A program made the position numbers and the translations under genes. DNA of 34,175 bases, from contig JALEOH010000038.1 in the NCBI GenBank assembly GCA_022766605.1, positions 1 through 34,175 on the forward strand, in the 5' to 3' direction. This document shows, one piece after another, positions 18,174-26,709 of this stretch. The notes under the pieces are model-generated. The model worked only from the letters and a program-made list of their open reading frames with translations. It was not told the DNA's origin and made no database searches. Source of the DNA: Ezakiella sp. GTDB taxonomy: Bacteria > Bacillota > Clostridia > Tissierellales > Peptoniphilaceae. Within the stretch, counting starts at the first letter, position 1; the number at the start of each line of letters is the position of its first letter.

Positions 18174-19338
18174 AATAGAGCAATTGGCATTAAATGCCAT
18201 GATTAAAGAATTGATGCTAAAGGATAAGCCAGGGCTTGTCGAAAAGGATGATAGTGGAAGCCATGAGGATATGAGCTACCATACCATGACAAGCTCGATC
18301 TTATCTTTAAGAGGATATTTTTCCAGCGCCTTTGATGCAGGGCTTAATAATAGAGATTTTAATTATATTAGAAATCTAGGCAAGCGCTATGAAAGAAAGA
18401 TGTTAAGAGCGACCTGTGGAGTAAATACTCACAAGGGAGTGGTCTTTCAGCTTGGAATATTGATATATTTAATTGGCAGGCTTTGCCATCGTGGAGAATT
18501 TAATTTAGCTAAGGGCATTAATGAGGAGATAGAATTTCTCAATTTAAAAACTCTTTTAAAAGAAAATCGCTTCGGCGCAAGGCGTGAGCTCATAAGTGGA
18601 TATAGTCTTAGCTTTGATGCTATTAAAATAAAAGACCATAAAAAGAGATTGTTTTATATAATGTCTAAAAATCACGACACCAATATCCTTCGCCGTGGAG
18701 GAGTAGTTGCTTTAAAAGAGATAAAAAGGCTTTCAAAGCTCGCAATAAATGGCGACGATAAAATATATGAATATATCATAAAAAATAGATTGAGTCCGGG
18801 AGGCTCAGCGGATATTTTAATCAATTCGATTTTTATAGAAGACTATATCCAATTTATAAGTAAATTTAGAGCCGAGCTACCAAAGAAAATACTCGAGGAG
18901 AAGGAGAGTATGGCTTATATTTCCAATTATAAAGATATTATAATAGCCTCTTTGATATTTCCAGGATTAATAAAGGATTTTCCGCTTGCACGTGCTAAGT
19001 TTGATAAGCTCGACGATTTAATAAGAAAAAGATATGGAGTTAAACTAATTTATAAGAAGATGGATGAGCTTGGCATGAGGGCAATTTATCGACATGATTT
19101 TAGTAGAAAAAAACTCATTGCAATGAAAAAAGAGATGATAGCTCTTGAAGAAATGGGCCTAATTGATGTCGATATATATGATTATGAAATGATAGATAGA
19201 AAGAGCTTATCTATTAAACAGAGAAGATGTTTGGTTTGCGAAAAGCCTGCTAAAACTTGCATGATAGAAAACAATCACACAAAAGAGGAGATATTATCCT
19301 CCGCATTTTTTACATTAGAGAGCATGAATTATGATTAA
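18160..19338 (+). CDS. citG: fusion: triphosphoribosyl-dephospho-CoA synthase (CitG) + citrate lyase holo-ACP transferase (CitX)
   Basis: The N-terminal ~235 residues match CitG, which makes the citrate lyase prosthetic-group precursor from dephospho-CoA and ATP: KPGLVEKDDSGSHEDMSYHT, CGVNTHKGVVFQLGILI and LSPGGSADIL. The C-terminal ~150 residues match CitX, which transfers the group to the acyl carrier subunit: FPGLIKDFPLARAKF, IDVDIYDYEMIDRKSLS and the Cys motif RRCLVCEKPAKTC. The known CitXG fusion has the opposite order. The CitX part is degenerate in its middle (no T-x-G-P-E-G). GTG 18160 is my start, 7 bases after AAGGGAG, overlapping the sigma gene by 14 bases; TTG 18157 is possible. 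No citrate lyase subunits are in the window, so the target must be encoded elsewhere. Confidence 0.82.
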   Translation: MFQNKIEQLALNAMIKELMLKDKPGLVEKDDSGSHEDMSYHTMTSSILSLRGYFSSAFDAGLNNRDFNYIRNLGKRYERKMLRATCGVNTHKGVVFQLGILIYLIGRLCHRGEFNLAKGINEEIEFLNLKTLLKENRFGARRELISGYSLSFDAIKIKDHKKRLFYIMSKNHDTNILRRGGVVALKEIKRLSKLAINGDDKIYEYIIKNRLSPGGSADILINSIFIEDYIQFISKFRAELPKKILEEKESMAYISNYKDIIIASLIFPGLIKDFPLARAKFDKLDDLIRKRYGVKLIYKKMDELGMRAIYRHDFSRKKLIAMKKEMIALEEMGLIDVDIYDYEMIDRKSLSIKQRRCLVCEKPAKTCMIENNHTKEEILSSAFFTLESMNYD

Positions 19339-20122
19339 AGTATTAGAAAAGAAAAAATTAAGTGAAAATATTTATGAGATGAGCTTTGATGCCCCGATGA
19401 TTGCAAAGAATGCACTTCCGGGGCAATTTTTGGTGATAATGCCAAGCGAGAAAAGTGAAAGAGTGCCTCTTACCATTGCAAAGAGCGACAGTAATACGGG
19501 AAGAGTTAGCGTAGTTGTAATGGCAGTTGGAGAGGCGACGCGCGAGCTAGTAAATTCTGATTTTTTTTATCATATTGCAGGGCCTTTGGGAAATCCAAGT
19601 GAGCTCGTAGATATGAGCGAAGAGGAACTTAAAAAAGAAAAGATAGTTTTTTTAGCAGCAGGAGTTGGAGCAGCTCCCGTCTATCCACAGGCTAAGTTTA
19701 TGAAAGAGCATGGAGTTAAGACAGATACTATACTTGCTGCAAGAAATGAGAGCCTATTACTTTATGAAGATGAGTTAAATGGCGTAAGCGAAGTGCAAAT
19801 AGCAACCGATGATGGCTCCAGAGGTTTTCATGGACTAATAACAGATTGTCTAGAACAACTTGTAAAAGATGGTCGTAAATTTACTAGAATAATTGCAATT
19901 GGACCTATGATAATGATGAAATTTGCGAGCTTCAAGGCAAAGGAGCTTGGCATTCCAATCATAGTTAGTTTAAATCCAATAATGCTCGATGGTACGGGTA
20001 TGTGCGGCTGTTGCAGATGCTTGATAGATGGAAAGACCAAGTTTGCATGTGTCGATGGGCCAGAGTTTCGTGGAGAAGAGGTCGATTGGGACGACGCCCT
20101 AACAAGGCTAAAGAGATGGTAG
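19331..20122 (+). CDS. nfnA: NADH-dependent ferredoxin:NADP+ oxidoreductase subunit A (NfnA-like)
   Basis: A 263-residue FAD/NAD-binding flavoprotein of the dihydroorotate dehydrogenase electron-transfer type. It has the FAD segment RVPLTIAKSD, the pyridine nucleotide motif AAGVGAAPVYPQAKFM, and a C-terminal [2Fe-2S] motif GMCGCCRC followed by FACVDGPEF. Next to an NfnB-like gene it fits NfnA, the small subunit of the electron-bifurcating transhydrogenase, which couples NADH, ferredoxin and NADP+. The alternative is a SudAB sulfide dehydrogenase/glutamate synthase pair, which sequence alone does not exclude. It overlaps the CitG-CitX stop by 8 bases. Confidence 0.88.
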   Translation: MIKVLEKKKLSENIYEMSFDAPMIAKNALPGQFLVIMPSEKSERVPLTIAKSDSNTGRVSVVVMAVGEATRELVNSDFFYHIAGPLGNPSELVDMSEEELKKEKIVFLAAGVGAAPVYPQAKFMKEHGVKTDTILAARNESLLLYEDELNGVSEVQIATDDGSRGFHGLITDCLEQLVKDGRKFTRIIAIGPMIMMKFASFKAKELGIPIIVSLNPIMLDGTGMCGCCRCLIDGKTKFACVDGPEFRGEEVDWDDALTRLKRW

Positions 20123-20135
20123 TGGGGATGGTTTT

Positions 20136-21476
20136 ATGAAAGCAAAAAGCGAATATAATGAATATATTAAAGTTCAATCGGAGTTAAAGCCAATAAAAAG
20201 AGATCGCATATCTCCGCTTGATCGACCAGCGGAGGAGAGGATCAAGGATTTTAAAGAGGTAAATCTTGGATTCACCGAGATCGAGGCAATGCTCGAGGCG
20301 GAGCGTTGCCTCGATTGCAAAAATCCAACCTGCATAAAAGGCTGCCCGGTCAATATCGATATACCAGGCTTTATAGTTGCTCTTCGCGAAGGGGAGATAA
20401 ACAAATCCTATGATATAATTACTAAAAGCCATGCCTTTCCTTGCATCACAGGAAGAGTTTGTCCGCAAGAAAGGCAATGCGAAGAGGTATGCATTTTGCA
20501 AAATAAAAATAAGCCGGTTAATATCGGCAAGCTCGAACGCTATGTTGGAGATCATGCTAGAATTGAAAAAACACATTCAAATAGTTTTAATCATTCGGTT
20601 GGCATAGTTGGAAGTGGACCAAGCTCTATGGCCCTTGCCGCCGATTTATTAAAGCATGATATAAAGCCGGTTATATATGAAGCCTTTGACAAGACGGGAG
20701 GTGTGCTAACTTATGGCATCCCAAGCTTTAGACTTCCTCGTGAGGTTACAAGTGGAGAAATAGATAATCTAATCGAGCGAGGACTTGAAATAAATAAAGG
20801 CATAATAGTTGGTAAATCCATCTCTATTGATGAGCTATTAGTCTTGCATGATTTTGTATTTGTCGGATCGGGAGCGGGTCTTCCAAAGTTGATGGGCATT
20901 AAGGGAGAAGAGGGTAATAATGTATTGACAGCCAATGAATTTTTAACTCGCGTAAATCTTTTAAATGCAGGAGATAAAGAATATCTAACCCCAATGCCGA
21001 TTGGAAAAAGCGTTGCAGTAATTGGCGGAGGCAATGTTGCAATGGATGCCGCAAGAGTTGCAATCAGATTATATGATAGAGTGGATTTATTTTATAGAAG
21101 AAATGAAGAAAATATGTCTGCTAGAATTGAAGAGATCGCCCACGCCAAGGAAGAGGGCGTGGTATTTCACTTTGGTCTTAGCCCAATGGAAATAAAGGAT
21201 GATAATATAATTTTTAAAAAAGGGGAAATAGAAGAGAGCTTTAGCGCTGATATAGTTGTAGTTGCAATTGGCACAGAGCCCAATAAGCTAATGGATTTTT
21301 CTAAGGAGGGCATCTCTACTAAAGACGGACTTATAGTGGTTGATGACAATCTTAAAACAACTAAGGATAGAGTCTATGCAGGAGGGGATGTAGTAACAGG
21401 AGCTGCAACCGTAATCGAGGCATATGGCGCTGGAAAGAGGGCTGCAAAGAGCATAATTGAAGAATTAAAAAAATAA
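20136..21476 (+). CDS. nfnB: NfnB-like / GltD-type flavoprotein (NADP-dependent)
   Basis: A 446-residue iron-sulfur flavoprotein homologous to the glutamate synthase small subunit and NfnB. Two N-terminal cysteine clusters, CLDCKNPTCIKGCPV (~57-71) and CPQERQCEEVC (~109-119), hold [4Fe-4S] centres. The FAD motif GSGPSSMALAADLL, the segment GVLTYGIPSFRLP, the NADP motif VIGGGNVAMDAARVA and the C-terminal YAGGDVVTGAATVIEA follow. With NfnA it would form the bifurcating NADH/ferredoxin:NADP+ complex in the cytoplasm, supplying NADPH for biosynthesis. It starts 13 bases after nfnA, with GGGGA before the ATG. Confidence 0.9.
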   Translation: MKAKSEYNEYIKVQSELKPIKRDRISPLDRPAEERIKDFKEVNLGFTEIEAMLEAERCLDCKNPTCIKGCPVNIDIPGFIVALREGEINKSYDIITKSHAFPCITGRVCPQERQCEEVCILQNKNKPVNIGKLERYVGDHARIEKTHSNSFNHSVGIVGSGPSSMALAADLLKHDIKPVIYEAFDKTGGVLTYGIPSFRLPREVTSGEIDNLIERGLEINKGIIVGKSISIDELLVLHDFVFVGSGAGLPKLMGIKGEEGNNVLTANEFLTRVNLLNAGDKEYLTPMPIGKSVAVIGGGNVAMDAARVAIRLYDRVDLFYRRNEENMSARIEEIAHAKEEGVVFHFGLSPMEIKDDNIIFKKGEIEESFSADIVVVAIGTEPNKLMDFSKEGISTKDGLIVVDDNLKTTKDRVYAGGDVVTGAATVIEAYGAGKRAAKSIIEELKK

Positions 21477-21488
21477 ACGGAGATTAAG

Positions 21489-22076
21489 ATGATAATAGAA
21501 GCATTGTTATTTGTATTTATATTTGCACTTATAAAAAAATATTCTTTTATAAATGCACAGGATTTTCCGCAAAAAGGAGTGGGATTTCCTTTAATTTATG
21601 TTGTAATACAAATAATATGCTTCTTTTTAATTAAATTTGGCAAAGATTCACTAGTCATCCGTTTTATCAGCCAGTTGTCACTTTTATTATTCCTGCCATA
21701 TTTTTATTTTAATAGAAATTACAATGGCATATTGCTCATGGCAGCAGGTTCTATATTAAATATGCTAGTTATGTATTTAAATGGTGGCAAAATGCCAATT
21801 GAGCCTAGTTATTATCGCTTGATTGCGCGTGATGTCGACTATGAGCTGACTTATAGGGGACTAAATATTTTTCATTCGCTAATAGATGAAAATACCAAGC
21901 TCGCAGTCCTTGGAGATATCATACCACTTATAAAGCCATATCCTTTTCCAAAGTTGATTTCAATTGGAGATATATTGATAGCAGGAGGCTTTTTATATCT
22001 ATCGATAAGCGTGCTAAGAGGGGATTATATACCACTACGTGAAGAGGAAGAAAAAGGGGAAGAGAATGAAGAATAA
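21489..22076 (+). CDS. DUF5317 membrane protein
   Basis: A 195-residue membrane protein with about five hydrophobic helices and a conserved outer loop. It carries the DUF5317 pattern: LNMLVMYLNGGKMPIEPSYY, later LAVLGDIIPL and PFPKLISIGDILIAGGFLYL. The function of the family is not known. The C-terminus is an acidic tail (REEEEKGEENEE). GGAG precedes the ATG 12 bases after nfnB. Its 3' end overlaps the start of the CapA-like gene by 11 bases. Confidence 0.82.
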   Translation: MIIEALLFVFIFALIKKYSFINAQDFPQKGVGFPLIYVVIQIICFFLIKFGKDSLVIRFISQLSLLLFLPYFYFNRNYNGILLMAAGSILNMLVMYLNGGKMPIEPSYYRLIARDVDYELTYRGLNIFHSLIDENTKLAVLGDIIPLIKPYPFPKLISIGDILIAGGFLYLSISVLRGDYIPLREEEEKGEENEE

Positions 22077-23280
22077 AAATATTATAATCATATTACTGAT
22101 AGCTCTAGTATTTATCTCCTGCAAAGGACAGACATCAGATGTAGAAATCATTGACATAAAAGAAATTGCGGGGGACTATAAAAGGGAAAATACATTTAAA
22201 TTAAGCGAAGAACTGCTAGCTAATAAAAAGGAGAAGCTAAGTTCTTTTAAACTATTTGCCGCAGGGGATATAATGTTTCACGAGCCACAAATTCCCGCAG
22301 CTAAGACTGAAGATGGCTATGATTTTAAAGACAGCTTTAGATATTTAAATTTTATTCTAAAAGATGGCTATGCCGTTGCCAATTTTGAATCGACAATTGC
22401 CGATAAGAATTTCAGTGGTTATCCGATGTTTAGAACGCCAATCGAGGCGATGGATGGAATAAAAAGCGGAGGATTTGATCTATTGGCGCTTGCCAACAAT
22501 CACTCGCTCGATGGAAAAAAAGAAGGAGTATTTCGCACAAGAGAAGCGGCAATAAGTAGGGGTTTTAGTGTAACTGGCACTCATGCAAGCGAGGACACTC
22601 GTCCAACTATAGTTGAGATAGCAGGTCGCCCCATAGCATTTTTAAATTACACTTATGGAGTAAATGGATTAGAGGCTTTTTTAGGAGAAGATGAGCATCT
22701 TGTAAATAGAATTGAAGAGGAGAAGATATTAGAGGACATTGCCTATGCTAAGGAGCATGCAAAGGGGATAATTGCGGTAGTCCACTGGGGAACTGAATAT
22801 AGGCTCGAGCCAGATAAATATCAGGAGTATTGGGCTGATTTCATGGCAAAAAATGGAGTTGATATAATTCTCGGTAGCCATCCTCATGTGATTGAGCCTG
22901 CTAAGTGGCTTGATCGAGGTGAAGATCAAAAAGAAGACAAGGTCTACTGCATATATTCTATGGGCAATTTTCTCTCCAATCAAAGGAGGGAATATATGAA
23001 TGGATCTGCCCATGGCGAAGATGGAGTTATAGTTGAGCTAGAGGTCGTGCCAGTGGGAGATAGAATAACTGCAAAAAAGGTTGTCTATCATCCAACATGG
23101 GTCGATAGAAGTAAAAATCCAACTAAATTTACGATTATTCCAGTTGAAATGGGACTCTCGGGCATTATCCCAGAGCTTGATGAATTTGTAATCTCTCGAT
23201 TAAAAGAAAGTAGCGCTCGCACAAGGGCGATACTGGGTGGTGATGCGATCAATCCTGCATTTGAAGAAGAGTATAGATGA
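22066..23280 (+). CDS. CapA/PgsA-family lipoprotein (metallophosphatase-like fold)
   Basis: 404 residues. It starts KNKNIIIILLIALVFISCKGQ, a lipoprotein-type signal with Cys after FIS (the -3 position is Phe, so the lipobox is imperfect). The CapA domain shows FAAGDIMFHEPQ, VANFESTI, ALANNHSLD, HWGTEY and GSHPHVIEP, the His/Asp/Asn pattern of the calcineurin-like CapA fold. CapA is needed for poly-gamma-glutamate capsule, but stand-alone CapA homologues are widespread and no capB/C is nearby, so the substrate is open. I prefer ATG 22066 (AAGGGGA upstream) to ATG 22039, because only the shorter form begins with the signal peptide. Confidence 0.85.
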   Translation: MKNKNIIIILLIALVFISCKGQTSDVEIIDIKEIAGDYKRENTFKLSEELLANKKEKLSSFKLFAAGDIMFHEPQIPAAKTEDGYDFKDSFRYLNFILKDGYAVANFESTIADKNFSGYPMFRTPIEAMDGIKSGGFDLLALANNHSLDGKKEGVFRTREAAISRGFSVTGTHASEDTRPTIVEIAGRPIAFLNYTYGVNGLEAFLGEDEHLVNRIEEEKILEDIAYAKEHAKGIIAVVHWGTEYRLEPDKYQEYWADFMAKNGVDIILGSHPHVIEPAKWLDRGEDQKEDKVYCIYSMGNFLSNQRREYMNGSAHGEDGVIVELEVVPVGDRITAKKVVYHPTWVDRSKNPTKFTIIPVEMGLSGIIPELDEFVISRLKESSARTRAILGGDAINPAFEEEYR

Positions 23281-24140
23281 TGAAATATATATTTAAACTA
23301 GATAAAGACACCAATAATTTAAATTCAGCCTTTCGAGAGTTAGGGCTTAGCAATGCGGCTTTTAAAAAATATTTTTACCAAGATCTAATAAAAGTAGATG
23401 GTAAGCTTCCGCATGCTAAGAAAAAAATATCTAAAAATTCCATAATAGAAATAGATATAATCGACGAAGAGATGAGTCCAGTTGGTGAGGGAGCGAAAAG
23501 CCCTAAGTTGCTATATGAAGATGATTATATAATTGCAATAAATAAGCCTGCAAGGCTATTAACTCACGAGAGCAAGAACTTTAGCGGGCATACTTTGCGA
23601 GATGATATTGCATTTTATTTTAAAAATAGGGATATCAGGCATCCTGTGAGATTTATCAATCGACTTGACATGGACACTTCAGGAGTAATTATAATTGCAA
23701 AGAGCGACATCGCTCAAGGCTATTATGCCAAGGCAAATAAATTGGCGATAAAAGAATATATTGCAGTTTGCAAGGGTAATTTATATAAAAAGACCAAGGT
23801 CGATAGGGCTATTGGACGAGATGAGCTTGGCATAAAAAGAAAATTAGACGAAGATGGACTAAGTGCCAAGACTATATTTACTCCAATCTACAACAAGGGC
23901 GACCACTCTATTATAAAAGCGCAGATATTAACTGGCAGAACTCATCAAATAAGACTGCATCTAATGAGCCTTGGCATAGAGATAATTGGAGATAATCTCT
24001 ATGGTACGCCTAGTGATTTAATCGATAGGCAAGCTCTTCACAGTTTGAGATATAGGGCGCATAGTTTGGATGGAAAAAAGCTCGACATATATGCACCATT
24101 AGAAGAAGATATATTAAATTTAATTAGAGGGATATTTTAA
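23277..24140 (+). CDS. RluA-family pseudouridine synthase
   Basis: A 287-residue RNA pseudouridine synthase. An N-terminal S4-like segment (LSNAAFKKYFYQDLIKVDGK) is followed by the catalytic domain: IAINKPARLLTHES, NRLDMDTSGVIIIAKS with catalytic Asp131, and LTGRTHQIRLHLMSLG. The usual His of H-R-L-D is Asn here, which occurs in the family. The RNA target (23S rRNA or tRNA) cannot be told. It starts with ATGATG overlapping the CapA stop by 4 bases. Confidence 0.92.
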   Translation: MMKYIFKLDKDTNNLNSAFRELGLSNAAFKKYFYQDLIKVDGKLPHAKKKISKNSIIEIDIIDEEMSPVGEGAKSPKLLYEDDYIIAINKPARLLTHESKNFSGHTLRDDIAFYFKNRDIRHPVRFINRLDMDTSGVIIIAKSDIAQGYYAKANKLAIKEYIAVCKGNLYKKTKVDRAIGRDELGIKRKLDEDGLSAKTIFTPIYNKGDHSIIKAQILTGRTHQIRLHLMSLGIEIIGDNLYGTPSDLIDRQALHSLRYRAHSLDGKKLDIYAPLEEDILNLIRGIF

Positions 24141-24141
24141 T

Positions 24142-25038
24142 ATGAGAAGATATTTATTTATATTATCGAGCAAAGCTGCTCGTGGAAAAAGACTTCCAAC
24201 AGAGGAAGAGATATATAGTAGCGTAAAAAGTGGTGAGGTTAAAATCGTTCGCACGAGTTATAGGGGCGAGCCAACTACGCTTGCACGTGAGTTTGCAAAT
24301 AAATATAAAGAAGACGCCTATATCTATGCCTGCGGAGGAGATGGCACTATTAATGAAGTGCTAGAGGGAATAGTTGGCACCAAAGCTAAGATGGGCGCCC
24401 TTCCATGTGGCACTGGCAATGATTTTTTAAAGACCATCTATCCCGACAAGAGCTTGACAGATGTATTATTAAATATCGACAATGCAGTAGAAACTCCACT
24501 TGATTATATAGTGGTAAATGATCGATATTCAATCAATGTGTTGAGCGTAGGCTTTGATGCAGTCGTAGCAAGTAAAGTCGCAAATAGCCCCAATGCCCTT
24601 CGTCGTTGGGGTAGCTTTGCATATATGTTAGCCGTATTTACTTCGCTCTTGGAGTTAAGAGGTCATGAGCTAGAATGTAATTTCGTGGATATTGATGGAA
24701 TAAATCACGAGTTAAATGGTAATTTCATATTGGGAACAGTTGCCAATTGCATATATTATGGAGGCGGTTTTAAAGTTGCACCGTACGCAAGCCCCCAAGA
24801 TGAAATATTAAATGCAAGCATGATAGAAAGAGTGTCCATATTTAAACTCATAAGATTGCTTTTAAAATATAAAAAAGGCGAGCATTTAAACCTAGACATA
24901 GTCCACAATTTTAATATAGTAAGTGGATCGATAAAATGCAAAAAAGGCCTTATCATGGCAAATTGCGATGGCGAGCCCTTTGAAGTAGAAAGAGTGGATT
25001 TTAAACTGGGAGATGATAAGATAAAATTCATGATATAG
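24142..25038 (+). CDS. diacylglycerol/lipid kinase, YegS/BmrU type
   Basis: A 298-residue lipid kinase of the DAGK catalytic family. The nucleotide motif GGDGT is at 65-69, with PCGTGNDFLK at ~88-97. The second domain carries YGGGFKVAPYASPQDE and the C-terminal beta strand CDGEPFEVERVDF. It phosphorylates diacylglycerol or a related lipid at the membrane; the exact substrate is not readable. It starts one base after the rluA-family stop and is the last gene of the long rightward run, followed by a terminator. Confidence 0.92.
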   Translation: MRRYLFILSSKAARGKRLPTEEEIYSSVKSGEVKIVRTSYRGEPTTLAREFANKYKEDAYIYACGGDGTINEVLEGIVGTKAKMGALPCGTGNDFLKTIYPDKSLTDVLLNIDNAVETPLDYIVVNDRYSINVLSVGFDAVVASKVANSPNALRRWGSFAYMLAVFTSLLELRGHELECNFVDIDGINHELNGNFILGTVANCIYYGGGFKVAPYASPQDEILNASMIERVSIFKLIRLLLKYKKGEHLNLDIVHNFNIVSGSIKCKKGLIMANCDGEPFEVERVDFKLGDDKIKFMI

Positions 25039-25065
25039 TTTAGAAAAGAATTAAATAATATTTTT

Positions 25066-25089
25066 AAGAGCAAGACCCTGCTCTTTTTT
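25066..25089 (+). terminator. intrinsic terminator ending the dnaN-to-lipid-kinase run
   Basis: AAGAGCA (25066-25072), loop AGACCC, TGCTCTT (25079-25085), then more T. It lies 28 bases after the lipid kinase stop and faces the leftward symporter terminator. Confidence 0.85.
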
Positions 25090-25132
25090 ATTGCTTTAAA
25101 TAAAGTCTTATATAATTTATCCAAATATATTA

Positions 25133-25166
25133 CAAAACAAAAGAGCTTGCCACAGGGACAAGCTCT
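25133..25166 (-). terminator. intrinsic terminator of the symporter gene
   Basis: Read leftward: AGAGCTTG (25166-25159), a 9-base loop, CAAGCTCT (25149-25142), then TTTGTTTTG. A perfect 8-bp stem. It lies about 70 bases beyond the symporter stop. Convergent with the terminator at 25066-25089. Confidence 0.8.
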
Positions 25167-25234
25167 AAAGTCATTTGAGGAGATAAATGAAAATGAAAAG
25201 AAATTAGCTAAGCTTTTAATTTGCTTAATCTTTA

Positions 25235-26449
25235 TTATAATTCGTCTTCTGAATGAGAGACGACTATTGAGCAGGTAATATCGCCCAAGACATTTATCGA
25301 TGTTCTCATCATATCAAGTATTCTCTCTACCCCTGCAACAAGAGCAATGCCCTCTACTGGAAGGCCAACGCCTTGTAAGACCATAGCAAGCATTATCATG
25401 CCTGCGCCAGGGACACCTGCCGTACCAATGGAGGCGAGAGTTGCTGTTAAAATTATCGTAAGCTGTTGACTAATGCTAAGATCGATGCCAAAGACCTCTG
25501 CTATAAATATGGCGCATACTCCTTGATAAATTGCAGTGCCATCCATGTTGACTGTTGCACCAAGAGGCAAGACAAAACTTGCAATTGGCTTTGGTACACC
25601 TAGCTCATCGGTTGCAGTCTCTAGCGAGATGGGAAGTGTGCCGGAGCTCGATGAGGTTGTAAAGGCAACCATCCATGGAGTAAATGCCGCTTTAAAGAAT
25701 TTTTTAAGATCATATTTTGCAAGAAATTTGAGCGCTGGTGCATAGACTATTATAACATGGAGTATGCAAGCGAGATATACAATGAAGATTACTCTTAAAA
25801 GTGGTAAGAGCACATCGGGACCATTAACTGCAATAACTGGAGTCATAAGTCCAAATACACCAATTGGTGCTAGCTTCATTATTCCGCCGATTATCTTATA
25901 CATGGCTTCCGCTATTCCATCAAATATTGTAAATACGATTTTGCATTTTTCGCCGCCTACTAATAATCCAATACTAAATATAATTGCAAAGACGATAATT
26001 TGAAGCATATCTCCATTTACAAGAGCCTTGAGTGGATTAGCTGGAATAATTCCAACAAGTGTATCAATTACACTTGGAGCTTCTTTTGCCTCATATACGA
26101 TTTCTTCGGAAGATAGTATATATCCGCCTGAAACATTTAATACATTGGCAAGAACTAGTCCAATTATAATTGCAAAGCAAGTGGTTACTAGGAAGAAGGC
26201 GATGGTCTTTATGCCGATTTTGCCAAGTCTAGTAACATCTTCCATCTCTCCTACGCCAACTACAAGTGACGAGAAGACTAGAGGAACTATTACAAGCTTA
26301 ATTAGATTTAAGAATATAGTACCAAGTGGTTTGATATAGTTGGTTGCAATATCTGGGCTTTTTTGCAATAATAGACCCGCAACCACGCCTAGCACTAAGC
26401 CGATTAAAATTTTAATAGTGAGCGAAAAGCTCTTTTTGTCCTTTGTCAT
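25235..26449 (-). CDS. dicarboxylate/amino acid:cation symporter (DAACS family)
   Basis: A 404-residue GltPh-fold transporter with about eight membrane helices and two re-entrant loops. Family motifs are the serine-rich loop TSSSSGTLPISLE, NMDGTAIYQG, ASIGTAGVPGAGMIML and DMMRTSINVLGD, whose Arg/Thr/Asn/Asp residues bind substrate and sodium. Members carry glutamate, aspartate, serine/threonine or C4-dicarboxylates with Na+ or H+. An Arg in the D-M-M-R-T helix favours an acidic substrate (glutamate, aspartate or dicarboxylate), but this is inference. The ribosome site is AGGAGG immediately upstream of the ATG at 26449. The gene has its own promoter region and terminator. Confidence 0.93.
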   Translation of the reverse strand: MTKDKKSFSLTIKILIGLVLGVVAGLLLQKSPDIATNYIKPLGTIFLNLIKLVIVPLVFSSLVVGVGEMEDVTRLGKIGIKTIAFFLVTTCFAIIIGLVLANVLNVSGGYILSSEEIVYEAKEAPSVIDTLVGIIPANPLKALVNGDMLQIIVFAIIFSIGLLVGGEKCKIVFTIFDGIAEAMYKIIGGIMKLAPIGVFGLMTPVIAVNGPDVLLPLLRVIFIVYLACILHVIIVYAPALKFLAKYDLKKFFKAAFTPWMVAFTTSSSSGTLPISLETATDELGVPKPIASFVLPLGATVNMDGTAIYQGVCAIFIAEVFGIDLSISQQLTIILTATLASIGTAGVPGAGMIMLAMVLQGVGLPVEGIALVAGVERILDMMRTSINVLGDITCSIVVSHSEDEL

Positions 26450-26517
26450 GATGACCTCCTTATATTTTCGGGCTAAGCTCGAATTAATTTAAATGCTTTA
26501 ATTCTTGCATTTTTATC

Positions 26518-26546
26518 ATTATAACATAACAATAATCTTTTGTCCA
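26518..26546 (-). promoter_or_regulatory. promoter of symporter gene
   Basis: On the minus strand: TGGACA (26546-26541), 17 bases, TATAAT (26523-26518). The predicted start is near 26511. Two direct repeats, TTGCATTTTTATC (26505-26517) and TTGCAGTTTTTATC (26553-26566), flank it. Confidence 0.7.
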
Positions 26547-26605
26547 TAGTTTTTGCAGTTTTTATCTACAAAAATTGCAAATTTCTTTTGCATTGCCACA
26601 TATAC

Positions 26606-26623
26606 TTGTGATCTAAATCACAA
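26606..26623. promoter_or_regulatory. CRP/FNR-like palindromic operator
   Basis: TTGTGAT-CTAA-ATCACAA: two perfect 7-base arms with the TGTGA-N6-TCACA pattern bound by CRP/FNR-family regulators. It is centred about 103 bases upstream of the predicted symporter start, a class I-like or repressor-looping distance. No regulator gene of this family is in the window. Confidence 0.5.
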
Positions 26624-26675
26624 ATACATGGCTTAATATCGAATTTTATATGAAAATATAAAATTGTAGTTTGCA

Positions 26676-26709
26676 ATAAAAAAGATGAGAAATTGCATCT
26701 CTCATCTTT
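26676..26709 (-). terminator. intrinsic terminator overlapping the mnmH stop codon
   Basis: Read leftward: AAAGATGAGA (26709-26700), loop of 9, TCTCATCTTT (26690-26681), then TTTATT. The 5' arm contains the mnmH stop codon (26704-26702), so the hairpin begins inside the coding region. Confidence 0.8.

Noticed and set aside
25183..25207. Tiny frame MKMKRN after GAGGAGATAA
   Set aside because: Six codons between convergent terminators; likely chance despite a good ribosome-like site.
26028..26339. Plus-strand frames of 69-103 residues inside the symporter gene
   Set aside because: Antisense shadows of a well-conserved transporter; no start signals.
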